From Lamellibrachia satsuma (taxonomy: Eukaryota > Annelida > Polychaeta > Sabellida > Siboglinidae), in contig BSQZ01000103.1 of assembly GCA_033239005.1 (NCBI GenBank), positions 1,302,501-1,366,500 of the forward strand: 64,000 bases of DNA, in the 5' to 3' direction. The notes beneath the pieces are model-generated. The model was not told the DNA's origin, did no database searches, and was given only the letters and a program-made list of their open reading frames with translations. A program made the translations under genes and the position numbers. The first letter of the stretch is position 1. Each line of letters starts with the position of its first letter. This document shows, piece after piece, positions 11,469 through 22,016 of this stretch.

Positions 11469-11827
11469 GTAATAGTTTTACTTATTTCACAGTCAGTTTA
11501 CCTTTTTCTTCCTGTGACGTTTCGACTACCATCAGCAATCGTCTTCTGCGACTACCGCTAGATGGCGACACCGTAGTCGTTCTACGCAGACGTATCACTC
11601 GCATCAAAGAACACAAAGAAGACGCTGAGAAAGCATCGAGTAGCAGACTCTACACCCGAAGTCACAGGGCCCGGCTGCGGGGGGCACACACCAGAGTGAT
11701 ACGTCTGCGTACAACAAGTACCGTGTCGCCATCTAGCGGTAGTCGTCTGAAGAAGATTGGTGATAGCAGTCGAAACGTCACGGGAAAAAAAAGGTAAACT
11801 GACTGTGAAATCAGTAAAAATATTACT
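11469..11827. mobile_element. Inverted-repeat (MITE-like) element just upstream of the TM1-TM2 exon
   Basis: The left arm 11469-11600 and right arm 11694-11827 are reverse complements with scattered mismatches and short indels. Both contain TTTCACAGTCAGTTTACC, GTGACGTTTCGACT and CTACCGCTAGATGGCGACAC. The middle is about 93 bp of GC-rich sequence. The right end lies 49 bp before the exon acceptor at 11876. It looks like a foldback or terminal-inverted-repeat transposon relic without coding capacity. Confidence 0.8.
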
Positions 11828-11876
11828 CATTTGAACCATCCAGTCTGATGAACATCTTCACTCAATCCTGTTCCAG

Positions 11877-12136
11877 GTACATTGTCAAAATCGGCTTTGG
11901 GCCAATGTCCGTCATCTACTGCGCCGTCGAACTGCGACGCAAACCGCGGTACTACGTAATGCATCTGATCCTGCCTGTCGTAACGATGTCTATCGTGTCG
12001 ATGTTTGTGTTCGCTCTGCCGGTGGAGTCTGGCGAGAAGATCTCGCTCGGAATCAGCGTGCTCATCTCCTATTCCGTGCTGACGCTGCTAGTCGCTAATC
12101 ACATGCCGACCAACGCTGACGCCATCCCGGTTCTCT
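11877..12136 (+). CDS. nAChR-like subunit, TM1-TM2 pore exon
   Basis: The acceptor is TGTTCCAG (11876) and the donor GTAGGT (12137). It is 260 bp, phase 2 to 1. It starts (R)YIVKIGFGPMSVIYC and continues to TM1 (YYVMHLILPVVTMSIVSMF), then VESGEKISLG and TM2. No YxCC loop C pair is present before TM1, so this is a non-alpha subunit. In TM2, Glu stands at -1' (GEK), which predicts cation selectivity. The 9' gate residue is Ile, where most nAChR subunits have Leu, and 20' is Asn. The exon ends at MPTNADAIPVL plus a split codon. A second GT four bases later would break the phase with the next exon, which fixes 12137 as the donor. Confidence 0.95.
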
Positions 12137-12952
12137 GTAGGTATCCAGTCTGTGTTATCTTGTCTTGTATCTTCTTGCGCCAAAGGTGTCGCATAGAGCT
12201 TAAACCACGCTCTTCACTAGTGGCGCCACAAGCCATTTCACCACTGCCACCACTTTCATTTGATGTACAGACTCTGCAAATCGAATGAAAATGCTCGTGT
12301 ATTAGGTAAAAAATTATATGTTTTAATATTTATGGAGGCGAATGAACACATGCTGACAGAGATATGCGATTGTCTGGCGCGCAAGACAAAACAGTCTCGA
12401 GACTAAGCCCATCGTCACAATCAATGTAAACAAGAACAGGAAATATGTTCGAGGAACCGGGTTGTTGGGTGTCGTCACTTGGGTGTTGAAAAGTCTCCTA
12501 TTATTGCACGTCACCGTCCTCTATCCTGAGCAGCAGCTGCCATCTTGTCAAGTGTTTCCAGGTTTATGACGTTTCCCTCTCTTAAAAAGGTTCCGTTCAT
12601 GGTTCAAACGCCTTCTCCTTTAACCGATGTTTATTTCTAACACTTGACACGACTGTTGTAACTACCGCCAATATTTCACAATAAACTTACTCGTAATCCA
12701 TTATTTGGAGCACATGTCTTCTGGTTCTTGGTGAGAGTAAACATATTGTGTATCAAGGAATATATAGTGAGTATAATATCTGTAAGTTTTAAATATTAAA
12801 TTATTAGATTTGACGCATATCCGCATCGAAACAAAATATTTCAAATAGGACAGTTAATTTTGTATTTTGATAAATACACTATAATTTCTACTATTAATTA
12901 TTATTACTAAATCGTTCGTGTGTGCGCCTGATTACGAATTTTTCGTTGGCAG

Positions 12953-13078
12953 CGTTCTACGTAAACATCTGCATGACGATGACGGCAGTTTCTATCATGA
13001 TCACCGTCGCCATCTTGAACATTCATCACCGCTCAGCCGACATCGCCGTTCCTACAGTCGTCCGTGTCGTCGTCATTG
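12953..13078 (+). CDS. nAChR-like subunit, TM3 exon
   Basis: The acceptor is TTGGCAG (12952) and the donor GTGAAC (13079). It is 126 bp, phase 1 to 1. The peptide (S)FYVNICMTMTAVSIMITV is the third membrane segment, followed by AILNIHHRSADIAVPTVVR, equivalent to the LN.HHR.....P.WVR start of the cytoplasmic loop in nAChR subunits. The homologous exon of the downstream duplicate (19347-19472) has the same length and phases. Confidence 0.93.
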
Positions 13079-13290
13079 GTGAACATTGCCATAAATATTT
13101 TATTTAGAACATTAAAACTTAGGCATACAACTCATTTAGAAACGAGTAGATAACATTTTCATAATCCCTAAACACGTATTTGCAAACTTAAATAGTGTAA
13201 ACACTGGGAAACATGTTATCATTCCATCTTACTATAATCCGGCTAGTATATGTTTGTTTGTATGTATTTTATGCTATTCCTCCGAGACGC

Positions 13291-13374
13291 TTTGTATCCC
13301 GGGTGTTAATCTTTGTATCTCGGGCGTTAATCTTTGTATCTCTGGCATTAATCTTTGTATCTCGGGCGTTAAGC
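13291..13374. repeat. 21 bp tandem repeat, 4 copies
   Basis: The unit TTTGTATCTCGGGCGTTAAT plus one base is repeated four times with a few substitutions, inside the TM3-TM4 intron. Confidence 0.85.
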
Positions 13375-13640
13375 TTCCATGGGTTCGACCCACGAAGGAG
13401 TCGTAACACTACGTTTTTCTAAATTCACCCCACTATTACCGGTTCTACGAAAACCCAATTACCCTTTGTAGTTACTACTTACAATTGTTCGTAACGCTAT
13501 TCTAACGCTTACATACAATTGTTCACAACGTCAAGCGTCTTTTCTAAGATTGTCTGAAATTACGTAATACAAGGGCATGCAATGAGTCGCAAGTATTACG
13601 GCGCAATTTCGACAGTAGAATTCCAAGAAGCCATCGATGC

Positions 13641-16600
13641 ATTGACTGGCAGCACCAAGTGCCAAGGCACTGACTGGCAGCGCCAAGTGCCAAGGCATTG
13701 ACTGGCAGCGCCAAGTGCCAAGGCATTGACTGGCAGCGCCAAGTGCCAAGGCATTGACTGGCAGCGCCAAGTGCCAAGGCATTGACTGGCAGCGCCAAGT
13801 GTCAAGGCATTGACTGGCAGCGCCAAGTGTCAAGGCATTGACTGGCAGCGCCAAGTGTCAAGGCATTGACTGGCAGCGGCAAGTGTCAAGGCATTGACTG
13901 GCAGCGCCAAGTGTCAAGGCATTGACTGGCAGCGCCAAGTGTCAAGGCATTGACTGGCAGCGCCAAGTGTCAAGACATTGACTGGCAGCGCCAAGGCATT
14001 GACTGGCAGCACCAAGTGCCAAGGCACTGACTGGCAGCGCCAAGTGTCAAGGCATTGACTGGCAGCGCCAAGTGTCAAGGCATTGACTGGCAGCGCCAAG
14101 GCATTGACTGGCAGCACCAAGTGCCAAGGCACTGACTGGCAGCGCCAAGTGCCAAGGCATTGACTGGCAGCACAAAGTGGCAAGGCATTGACTGGCAGCG
14201 CCAAGTGTCAAGGCATTGACTGCCAGCGCCAAGTGTCAAGGCATTGACTGGCAGCGCCAAGGCATTGACTGGCAGCACCAAGTGCTAAGGCACTGACTGG
14301 CAGCGCCAAGTGTCAAGGCATTGACTGGCAGCGCCAAGGCATTGACTGGCAGCGCTAAGGCACTGACTGGCAGCACCAAGTGCCAAGGCACTGACTGGCA
14401 GCGCCAAGTGCCAAGGCATTGACTGGCAGCGCCAAGTGCCAAGGCATTGACTGGCAGCGCCAAGTGCCAAGGCACTGACTGGCAGCGCCAAGTGTCAAGG
14501 CACTGACTGGCAGCGCCAAGTGTCAAGGCATTGACTGGCAGCGCCAAGTGTCAAGGCATTGACTGGCAGCGCCAAGTGTCAAGGCATTGACTGGCAGCGC
14601 AAAGTGTCAAGGCATTGACTGGCAGCGCCAAGTGTCAAGGCATTGACTGGCAGCGCCAAGGCATTGACTGGCAGAACCAAGTGCTAAGGCACTGACTGGC
14701 AGCGCCAAGTGTCAAGGCATTGACTGGCAGCGCCAAGTGTCAAGGCATTGACTGGCAGCGCCAAGTGTCAAGGCATTGACTGGCAGCACCAAGTGTCAAG
14801 GCACTGACTGGCAGCGCCAAGTGCCAAGGCATTGACTGGCAGCGCCAAGTGTCAAGGCACTGACTGGCAGCGCCAAGTGTCAAGGCATTGACTGGCAGCG
14901 CCAAGTGCCAAGGCACTGACTGGCAGCGCCAAGTGTCAAGGCATTGACTGGCAGCGCCAAGTGTCAAGGCATTGACTGGCAGCGCCAAGTGTCAAGGCAT
15001 TGACTGGCAGCGCCAAGTGTCAAGGCATTGACTGGCAGTGCCAAGTGTCAAGGCATTGACTGGCAGTGCCAAGGCATTGACTGGCAGCGCCAAGTGTCAA
15101 GGCATTGACTGGCAGCGCCAAGGCATTGACTGGCAGCACCAAGTGCTAAGGCACTGACTGGCAGCGCCACGTGTCAAGGCATTGACTGGCAGCGCCAAGT
15201 GTCAAGGCACTGACTGGCAGCGCCAAGGCATTGACTGGCAGCGCCAAGTGCCAAGGCATTGACTGGCAGCGCCAAGTGTCAAGGCATTGACTGGCAGCGC
15301 CAAGTGTCAAGGCATTGACTGGCAGCGCCAAGTGTCAAGGCATTGACTGGCAGCGCCAAGTGTCAAGGCATTGACTGGCAGCGCCAAGTGTCAAGGCATT
15401 GACTGGCAGCGCCAAGTGTCAAGGCATTGACTGGCAGCGCCAAGGCATTGACTGGCAGCACCAAGTGCTAAGGCACTGACTGGCAGCGCCAAGTGTCAAG
15501 GCATTGACTGGCAGCGCCAAGTGTCAAGGCATTGACTGGCAGCGCCAAGGCACTGACTGGCAGCACCAAGTGCCAAGGCACTGACTGGCAGCGCCAAGTG
15601 CCAAGGCATTGACTGGCAGCGCCAAGTGTCAAGGCACTGACTGGCAGCGCCAAGTGTCAAGGCATTGACTGGCAGCGCCAAGTGTCAAGGCATTGACTGG
15701 CAGCGCCAAGTGTCAAGGCATTGACTGGCAGCGCCAAGTGTCAAGGCATTGACTGGCAGCGCCAAGTGTCAAGGCATTGACTGGCAGCGCCAAGTGTCAA
15801 GGCATTGACTGGCAGCGCCAAGTGTCAAGGCATTGACTGGCAGCGCCAAGTGTCAAGGCATTGACTGGCAGCGCCAAGTGTCAAGGCATTGACTGGCAGC
15901 GCCAAGTGTCAAGGCATTGACTGGCAGCACCAAGTGCCAAGGCACTGACTGGCAGCGCCAAGTGTCAAGGCATTGACTGGCAGCGCCAAGTGTCAAAGCA
16001 CTGACTGGCAGCGCCAAGTGTCAAGGCATTGCCTGGCAGCGCCAAGTGTCAAGGCATGGACTGGCAGCGCCAAGTGTCAAGGCATTGACTGGCAGCGCCA
16101 AGGCATTGATTGGCAGCGCCAAGTGTCAAGGCATTGACTGGCAGCGCCAAGGCATTGACTGGCAGCACCAAGTGTCAAGGCATTGACTGGCAGCGCCAAG
16201 TGTCAAGGCATTGACTGGCAGCGCCAAGTGTCAAGGCATTGACTGGCAGTGCCAAGTGTCAAGGCATTGACTGGCAGCGCCAAGTGTCAAGGCATTGACT
16301 GGCAGCGCCAAGGCATTGACTGGCAGCACCAAGTGCTAAGGCACTGACTGGCAGCGCCAAGTGTCAAGGCATTGACTGGCAGCGCCAAGTGTCAAGGCAT
16401 TGACTGGCAGCGCCAAGGCACTGACTGGCAGCACCAAGTGCCAAGGCACTGACTGGCAGCGCCAAGTGCCAAGGCATTGACTGGCAGCGCCAAGTGTCAA
16501 GGCACTGACTGGCAGCGCCAAGTGCCAAGGCATTGACTGGCAGCGCCAAGTGTCAAGGCACTGACTGACAGCGCCAAGTGTCAAGGCATTGACTGGCAGC

Positions 16601-16890
16601 GCCAAGGCACTGACTGGCAGCACCAAGTGCCAAGGCACTGACTGGCAGCGCCAAGTGCCAAGGCATTGACTGGCAGCGCCAAGTGTCAAGGCACTGACTG
16701 GCAGCGCCAAGTGTCAAGGCATTGACTGGCAGCGCCAAGTGTCAAGGCACTGACTGGCAGCGCTAAGTGTCAAGGCATTGACTGGCAGCGCCAAGTGTCA
16801 AGGAATTGACTGGCAGCGCCAAGTGTCAAGGCATTGACTGGCAGCGCCAAGTGTCAAGGCATTGATTGGCAGCGCCAAGTGCCAAGGCAT
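13641..16890. repeat. 28 bp minisatellite, ~3.25 kb, in the TM3-TM4 intron
   Basis: More than 110 tandem copies of a 28 bp unit (GGCATTGACTGGCAGCGCCA then AGTGTCAA). Common variants are GTGTC/GTGCC, ATTG/ACTG and GCGCC/GCACC. Shorter 21 bp units lack GTGTCAA; the loss lies between two CAAG copies, which fits slippage. Blocks of variant units recur: about 180 bp from 15444 reappears near 16312, an offset of 868 bp or 31 units. Long minus-strand frames here (repeats of MALPVNALTLGAASQCLDTW) arise because 28 bp cycles through three frames. They are not genes. Confidence 0.98.
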
Positions 16891-17050
16891 CAGTGGATAT
16901 TGTTGTAATAATGTTGTGTATCCTGAAATGTGTTAATAATTGTTATCATGAGAGTCACTTACGAACTACCTCATTGATTGGCCTCGGGGAAACATGTGAT
17001 GCTGCTTTTACACTGTTCTGTCTCCATGCCACGCATGTGTTTCCACACAG

Positions 17051-17481
17051 ACTTCCTCGGTCGGCTGCTGCTGAAGACCCCGAAGATTGAACGGCCACCC
17101 GGTGATGTGAAACCGGAAAAGGAGCGTGGAGTCCGCCTTGAGTACGCCCCGAGTCCGCCGTCGAGACGGAGCTCAACGCCAGATGCGGTTGAGGCCCAAA
17201 TTTGCGAAGATCTTGACCAATCGGCGCTCGGTGCAATGTCGAGACACGACCGGTCAAAGACTCCAGACCGAAAGGGCCATTCTAGTTTGCCGAACGATCG
17301 GGTGACATCGAGACGGGGGTCAACGCCCGATCCGGATGCGGAACAAACGTCCGACGTTCTTGACCACTCCGTGCAGTGGCGATTTGCGGCCTCCGTACTG
17401 GATCGCTTCTTTCTCGTTGTCTATTTATTCATGCTTATCGGCGTGTCCACGTGGACGGGCGTCAATATTTGGGGACGTTGA
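17051..17481 (+). CDS. nAChR-like subunit, last exon: cytoplasmic loop, TM4 and stop
   Basis: The acceptor is TTCCACACAG (17050), entered in phase 1 (G+AC gives Asp); the stop is TGA at 17479-17481. The peptide begins DFLGRLLLKTPKIERPP, runs through about 75 polar residues and ends with DHSVQWRFAASVLDRFF plus TM4 (FLVVYLFMLIGVSTWTG) and a short tail. W-x-x-A-x-V-x-D-R-x-F is the usual pre-TM4 helix of nAChRs. The loop holds three related motifs, RRSSTPD, RSKTPD and RRGSTPD, each a basic residue followed by Ser/Thr-Pro. They suggest phosphorylation sites (inference). The whole visible protein is about 460 residues, normal for a nAChR subunit lacking only its signal peptide. Confidence 0.95.
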
Positions 17482-17759
17482 CCTAATGGCACCAGAAAGA
17501 AGTCAAATGTCCAAGCAGGACACTTACCTTGATGTTTCGATGCCGAAAATAATGCATGCACATCGGCGATCTCTTCCCAATGGTGGGTTTGATATACGCT
17601 GTGTCTGCCTATGCACATGCATTTGTGCGTGCGTGCGAGCATGCGCGTGGATGTGTGCGTGTGTGAACGTGCATGCGTGTGCGTGTGTACTTGTATGTGC
17701 CGTTAATGCTCGCAGCTGTTATCCTCTATCCTATGTTGTCTTTGTGTTAATGGCATCTT

Positions 17760-17765
17760 AATAAA
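17760..17765 (+). promoter_or_regulatory. Polyadenylation signal AATAAA of the receptor gene
   Basis: AATAAA lies 279 bp after the stop codon. The 3' UTR in between carries a GTGCGTGC-rich alternating purine-pyrimidine tract (about 17600-17700). It is the first canonical signal downstream of the stop. Confidence 0.65.
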
Positions 17766-19048
17766 CCTGACTAGCGTGTTGTGCTAAAAACAGAAAAGGT
17801 TGCCACTTCAACGAATGAGGGGACGTGTTCTCATGACGATGCTATACAGGTTGTTTACAAGGTACAATTATATTCCCTATTTGGAGAATAAATAAACACA
17901 AGTGGCTCGCTGAGATCAAGCAAATGTCTTACGCTTGGTCATTTAGCTGCAGCGCCTGTGCCAACTGCAGTTTGTAGGCATGCATGTGTAGCCGTGTGTG
18001 GTGCAGGGTTGTTGGCGTGATGAGTTATCGTTAAACACGCCGAAGCGATTGTCGTAAGCTGCAACAAATCAATTCATGCACCTGTTTGACACGCACATCG
18101 CCGACAGAGGGCCATCTACCTCGTTGTAGCTGTAGCATACTGCCAGTCTCCAACTACCCTCCCACATAGTCGGTTTCGGCGGTGGTTCCTTCCTGCATTG
18201 CCGTCTGTAATTACACTGCACCACAATCACTGACTTGTTTTCAGCAAGCCACCGTCGGGGTTACTCTACGCTCTTGAGAGGCACCAAGAAACGGTGTAAA
18301 TATAAACTCTTTGCAATGAGCTACAAGATGGTGCAAACTGCGTGCGCCTATGTCTGTTACTATTTAAAAAAATTACATTTACTTTCCAACTAGGAAACAT
18401 AATTTAGAAACACTCTGTATACTGTAATAAAGCTTGATGAACGCCGTGCAACATGCATACCTGGTCCATTGTTGATCACAGTTCGACGGTTGTACAATTG
18501 GTACTTCTTTAACATGTACATAATGACATGTACATCTGCATTAGGCACAGGCAGCTAACATTGTGCTACAACATGGCACATATCGTTAGTATCGAGCACT
18601 TGTGTACACGTTGAGCTCAGTTCATAACGCCTTTGGTTTTGACGTTTTCAACAAACTCCACTGTTCGAACTAGCAGAAGCACTGGCCAGTGAAATACTAA
18701 TGTCAAATGGCCTCTGCGAAGTGTATTGTCATCGTACGAGACGGTGGCGGGGTAGCAGAAATAATCGGACGCGGCCTACGTCCTTGTCCGATTATTTATG
18801 CGTCGAATACAATTCTACTAAGCTTCGTCGCTATCGTCGGAACAACCCTGTTAAGTAATTAGTCATTATTGCGGTTTACATAAAACGATATATGTTATTT
18901 AGCATAAACGAATATTTATGTAGATTTACAAACAGTAAATAAAAGTTCCCTCTGTGATTCCTGTTTGCATCTTATTCACACAAAGGACAGAGTACATTTG
19001 CTGACTTATTTTTTCTTGAGAGCATAGTATCAAGGGTGTACCGTGCAG
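17766..19048. other. Spacer between the receptor gene and the second 3' exon set
   Basis: I searched here for ligand-binding or TM1 exons of the second receptor copy and found none. An 11 bp perfect inverted repeat (18760-18770 and 18786-18796, AATAATCGGAC) surrounds a GCGGCCTACG core. Nothing else was recognised. Confidence 0.6.
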
Positions 19049-19103
19049 ACGAAGCTTATCGCCGAGAACATGCCGAACAACGGCGACTCCATTCCTGTGC
19101 TTT
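19049..19103 (+). CDS. Second receptor copy: end-of-TM2 exon, 5' truncated
   Basis: The frame reads TKLIAENMPNNGDSIPVL and ends with one extra base before donor GTAAGT (19104), in phase 1 like its counterpart at 12136. LIAENMP...D..PVL is the end of TM2 and the TM2-TM3 linker of nAChR subunits. A possible acceptor (CCGTGCAG) precedes 19049. In frame, TVQ just upstream also resembles TM2, but a stop codon at 19025-19027 and loss of similarity follow. Either the duplication broke inside this exon or the 5' half has decayed. The peptide is not identical to the first copy (LLVANHMPTNADAIPVL). Confidence 0.6.
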
Positions 19104-19346
19104 GTAAGTATAAGGGAGGGATGGTTGTGGTTGTGGTGGTGGTGGTGTAGTTACTGTAGCAGTAGCAGTTCTAGCAATAGTAACATCAGTAGTTAAAGTA
19201 ACAGTAGTAGTAATATATGTTTTGCACACAATCAGATATGTATTATTATGCTCTTTGCGACAATTCCATTAATCTTTGACATTTGCGCCTAGCTGATCAT
19301 CAAATGACGCACACATCATGTATTAATGATGCTATTGTATTTACAG

Positions 19347-19472
19347 TGATATTCACCAACGTAACCACGTTGATCACGGCTATCTCCATTGTCATCACCG
19401 TCTACGTAATCAACGTCCAATATCGCTCAGCTGATGTTGCTCTGCCAAAATGGGTTTCCCGTGTAGTCCTGG
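19347..19472 (+). CDS. Second receptor copy: TM3 exon
   Basis: The acceptor is ATTTACAG (19346) and the donor GTGCAT (19473). It is 126 bp, phase 1 to 1, identical in length and phase to the TM3 exon at 12953-13078. The peptide (L)IFTNVTTLITAISIVITV forms TM3, followed by NVQYRSADVALPKWVSRV, close to the nAChR P-K-W-(V/T)-R motif. The frame is fully open although the peptide has clearly diverged from the first copy. That suggests the exon was under selection after duplication. Confidence 0.88.
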
Positions 19473-20071
19473 GTGCATATTTATTGATTTCATCATTTTG
19501 TGCAAACATCTAAGCTAAACAATAGCCTTCGTCATGTCGTTATCAATATCTCGCCATGGCCACTGAGCCGTTTGCATGATTACAACAGTACAGTTTGCCA
19601 TCACTAAGTCACCACTAACAGTGTAGATTGGATATCAGGTAGTACTCGTTCTCAAAGACGACAATAAATGAATGTAACACATTATCTACAGAGTGTTTAA
19701 ATGGAAGCAACATGAATATGTTTAAAAACAAGGTTGAGACATATATAAGGAGGGCGGGTTACACATGGATGAAAAATGTTGGACTCTCGATAAGCCAGTG
19801 GCTTCCTAGCCCACTTGCCACCTGGGCCTAACTATCACAGAAACAACCCACTCTCTGTGTGCGTTGTTCTGATCTACATTTTGTCACAGACAAATTGTGC
19901 AACGAATAATTGCTTCGTTTCGATTTCATAGTTATTTCAATCGAGAAACGTACCTGATATTTTGCTGAATGCTTGTTGAAAGTGTGCTCGATGACATATA
20001 TGACACTAAATATAAATATTGACCGATGGTCAGTTACGTATCATCAATACCCAGACTTCCTACACTTGTAG
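19473..20071 (+). other. TM3-TM4 intron of the second copy, with a LINE 3' tail
   Basis: This 599 bp intron occupies the same position as the 4 kb minisatellite-bearing intron of the first copy. Positions 19664-19838 match the 3' end of the CR1-like family in plus orientation: AATGAATG..., then GTTTAAAAACAAGGTTGA, GGAGGGCGGGTTA and GGACTCTCGATAAGCCA. Confidence 0.8.
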
Positions 20072-20352
20072 ACTTTCTCGGAACTATGTTGGGGATGCAT
20101 AAAGAGAGACAAACTGCAACTACGGATTCGGATTCCTTACAACGAAATCAGGTGGCAGTAATGCACAGGACAATGACGACATCACACGGGACTTCTGAAC
20201 AACAAGTGGGAGAAGAACCAGAATTAGTGACAGACCACACCGTTGAGTGGCGCTTGGCAGCTGCCATCTTGGATCGATTCTTCATGGTTGTTAATTTCTT
20301 AATGCTGCTCGGTCTAATTATTTCGATGGTTGTGAGAATTCAGAACCGTTAA
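20072..20352 (+). CDS. Second receptor copy: last exon, cytoplasmic loop, TM4 and stop
   Basis: The acceptor is ACACTTGTAG (20071), entered in phase 1 (G+AC gives Asp); the stop is TAA at 20350-20352. It starts DFLGTMLGMHKERQT, has a cytoplasmic loop about 50 residues shorter than the first copy, and ends TDHTVEWRLAAAILDRFF plus TM4 (FMVVNFLMLLGLIISMVV). Compared with the first copy, DFLG, DH(S/T)V(Q/E)WR, A.(V/I)LDRFF and the TM4 pattern are kept, while the loop is almost unalignable and lacks the three RRxSTPD-like motifs. A possible ATTAAA poly(A) signal lies at 20527-20532. Confidence 0.9.
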
Positions 20353-20844
20353 TGGATATATCGTAGGACTCACGATGAGATTAACAATTAAGAAATCATT
20401 ATATTTCAGCAGCATAGTGTATGTTGATCAAGCAGACCACAATGTGTACCAGTGTGTGTAAAGAGCAAACTTCATGCAAAGGAAATAGCGTAGCTGTGTT
20501 AATGTCTTTTTAAATAATCTACTAAGATTAAAGGTTGCACCTAGTTATATTTATTTAGTTACCGCAACATATTTAAAATAGTAAAACATGTGCTCTGTAT
20601 TGTGTGACTGTGTCATGTGTAAGCAATTAATAACTCTCTCAAAACGGTTTGTATTTACAGTTCCAACCCAGTAATGATAGTAGGAGTATGTAACTGGCGT
20701 GTTAGCAAAATGAAAATGGATTTGAATGTTGAGCACTAATGTGCAGAAAAATACAGCCGTCAATGTTTCAGTGCGTTCAGTGTGTATAAGTATTACTGTT
20801 AGATTCTGCACCAGATATACAGTTTTATGTCATTGCCTAAGAAG

Positions 20845-20978
<134 letters not shown>

Positions 20979-21339
20979 TGTTAAATACATCGTGTATATT
21001 ATGCATATTTGTTTGACTATTGTCAGACTTCGAAAAAGTCCTCTATAGTGAACTAAATCCTCACTAGATAGTGGATTCATTATCTGACATGTTAATCCAC
21101 TTTCACAGCATATCCTTAAAAGATGCTTTGTAATGATAATAGAATCAATCACTGAACTGTGAATCCATTTTCACAACCAGTTCTTTAAAATGTGCTATGT
21201 AAGGCCAGGTGTATATATAGTTGTAGGCCAATTTAACCCACAATATACAAGGCTTGTGTTAGTACATGTAACTGTTCTACTATGATAAATATTAATAGTG
21301 TATGCATCTGCAACTTTTTTTAATATACAGGCAAAAATA

Positions 21340-22016
21340 ACATCGTGGGTTTGGGTAAGGAGATTGAGAGTATCATCGATAAATCTGTTACCTTGAAAAA
21401 CAAGGAAAACGGTCTAGAAAGAAAGATTTGTCAAAAGAAGCTATTACAAAAATAGTGTTCAAGCAACCTATGTGGAAGGTTTATAGGCGTACCAGAAAGG
21501 ATGAAGACTATGCAAATTATAAAGAGGCACTTAATGCAGCTACAATTGAAATTAGACAGTATAAAAGAAGTTATGAACAAAAACTGGCATGTAACATAAA
21601 AAAGACAGCAAGAGTTTTTATGCGTATGTCAGGAGTAAACAAAACGTACAAGACAAGGTCAGACCTCTAGAAGCCGGAAATATAATATCACAGGGGTTTT
21701 TAATGGCGGAAGACCTAAATGGTTACTTCAGTTCAGTGTTTACCAGAGAGGATATTAGTTCATTACCAGTTCCAAATGCTAAATTTCAGGGGGTAAATCT
21801 GACTATCTATGACGGTTAATTGTAACTCCAGAAATGGTAGCTAAGAAAATAAAAGCAATGAAGGATAATAAATTACCTGGAGTGGATGGAATTCCTCCAA
21901 AACTACTAATGGAAACAGTAGATCAAACCAGTACCACTTGCAAAAGTGTTCAATTTGTCATTAAAAGAGTTGTTCCTTTTGAATGGAAAGAAGCAAACAT
22001 CATATATACTCAGTGC
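21340..22016 (+). mobile_element. CR1-like LINE fragment (endonuclease-RT linker and start of RT)
   Basis: Plus-strand frames read KEAITKIVFKQPMWKVYRRT, YANYKEALNAATIEIR and, after breaks, DNKLPGVDGIPPKLL and PFEWKEANI. These align with the same regions of the minus-strand LINE at 1.7-5 kb (for example PGVDGMPPKLL). It has neither a 5' nor a 3' end, and stops interrupt it. Confidence 0.88.

Noticed and set aside
13531..16738. Many minus-strand frames of 60-124 codons (ALPVNALTLGAASQCLDTW repeats)
   Set aside because: They come from the 28 bp minisatellite, are open in all three frames with the same residues in shifted order, and sit inside a receptor intron.
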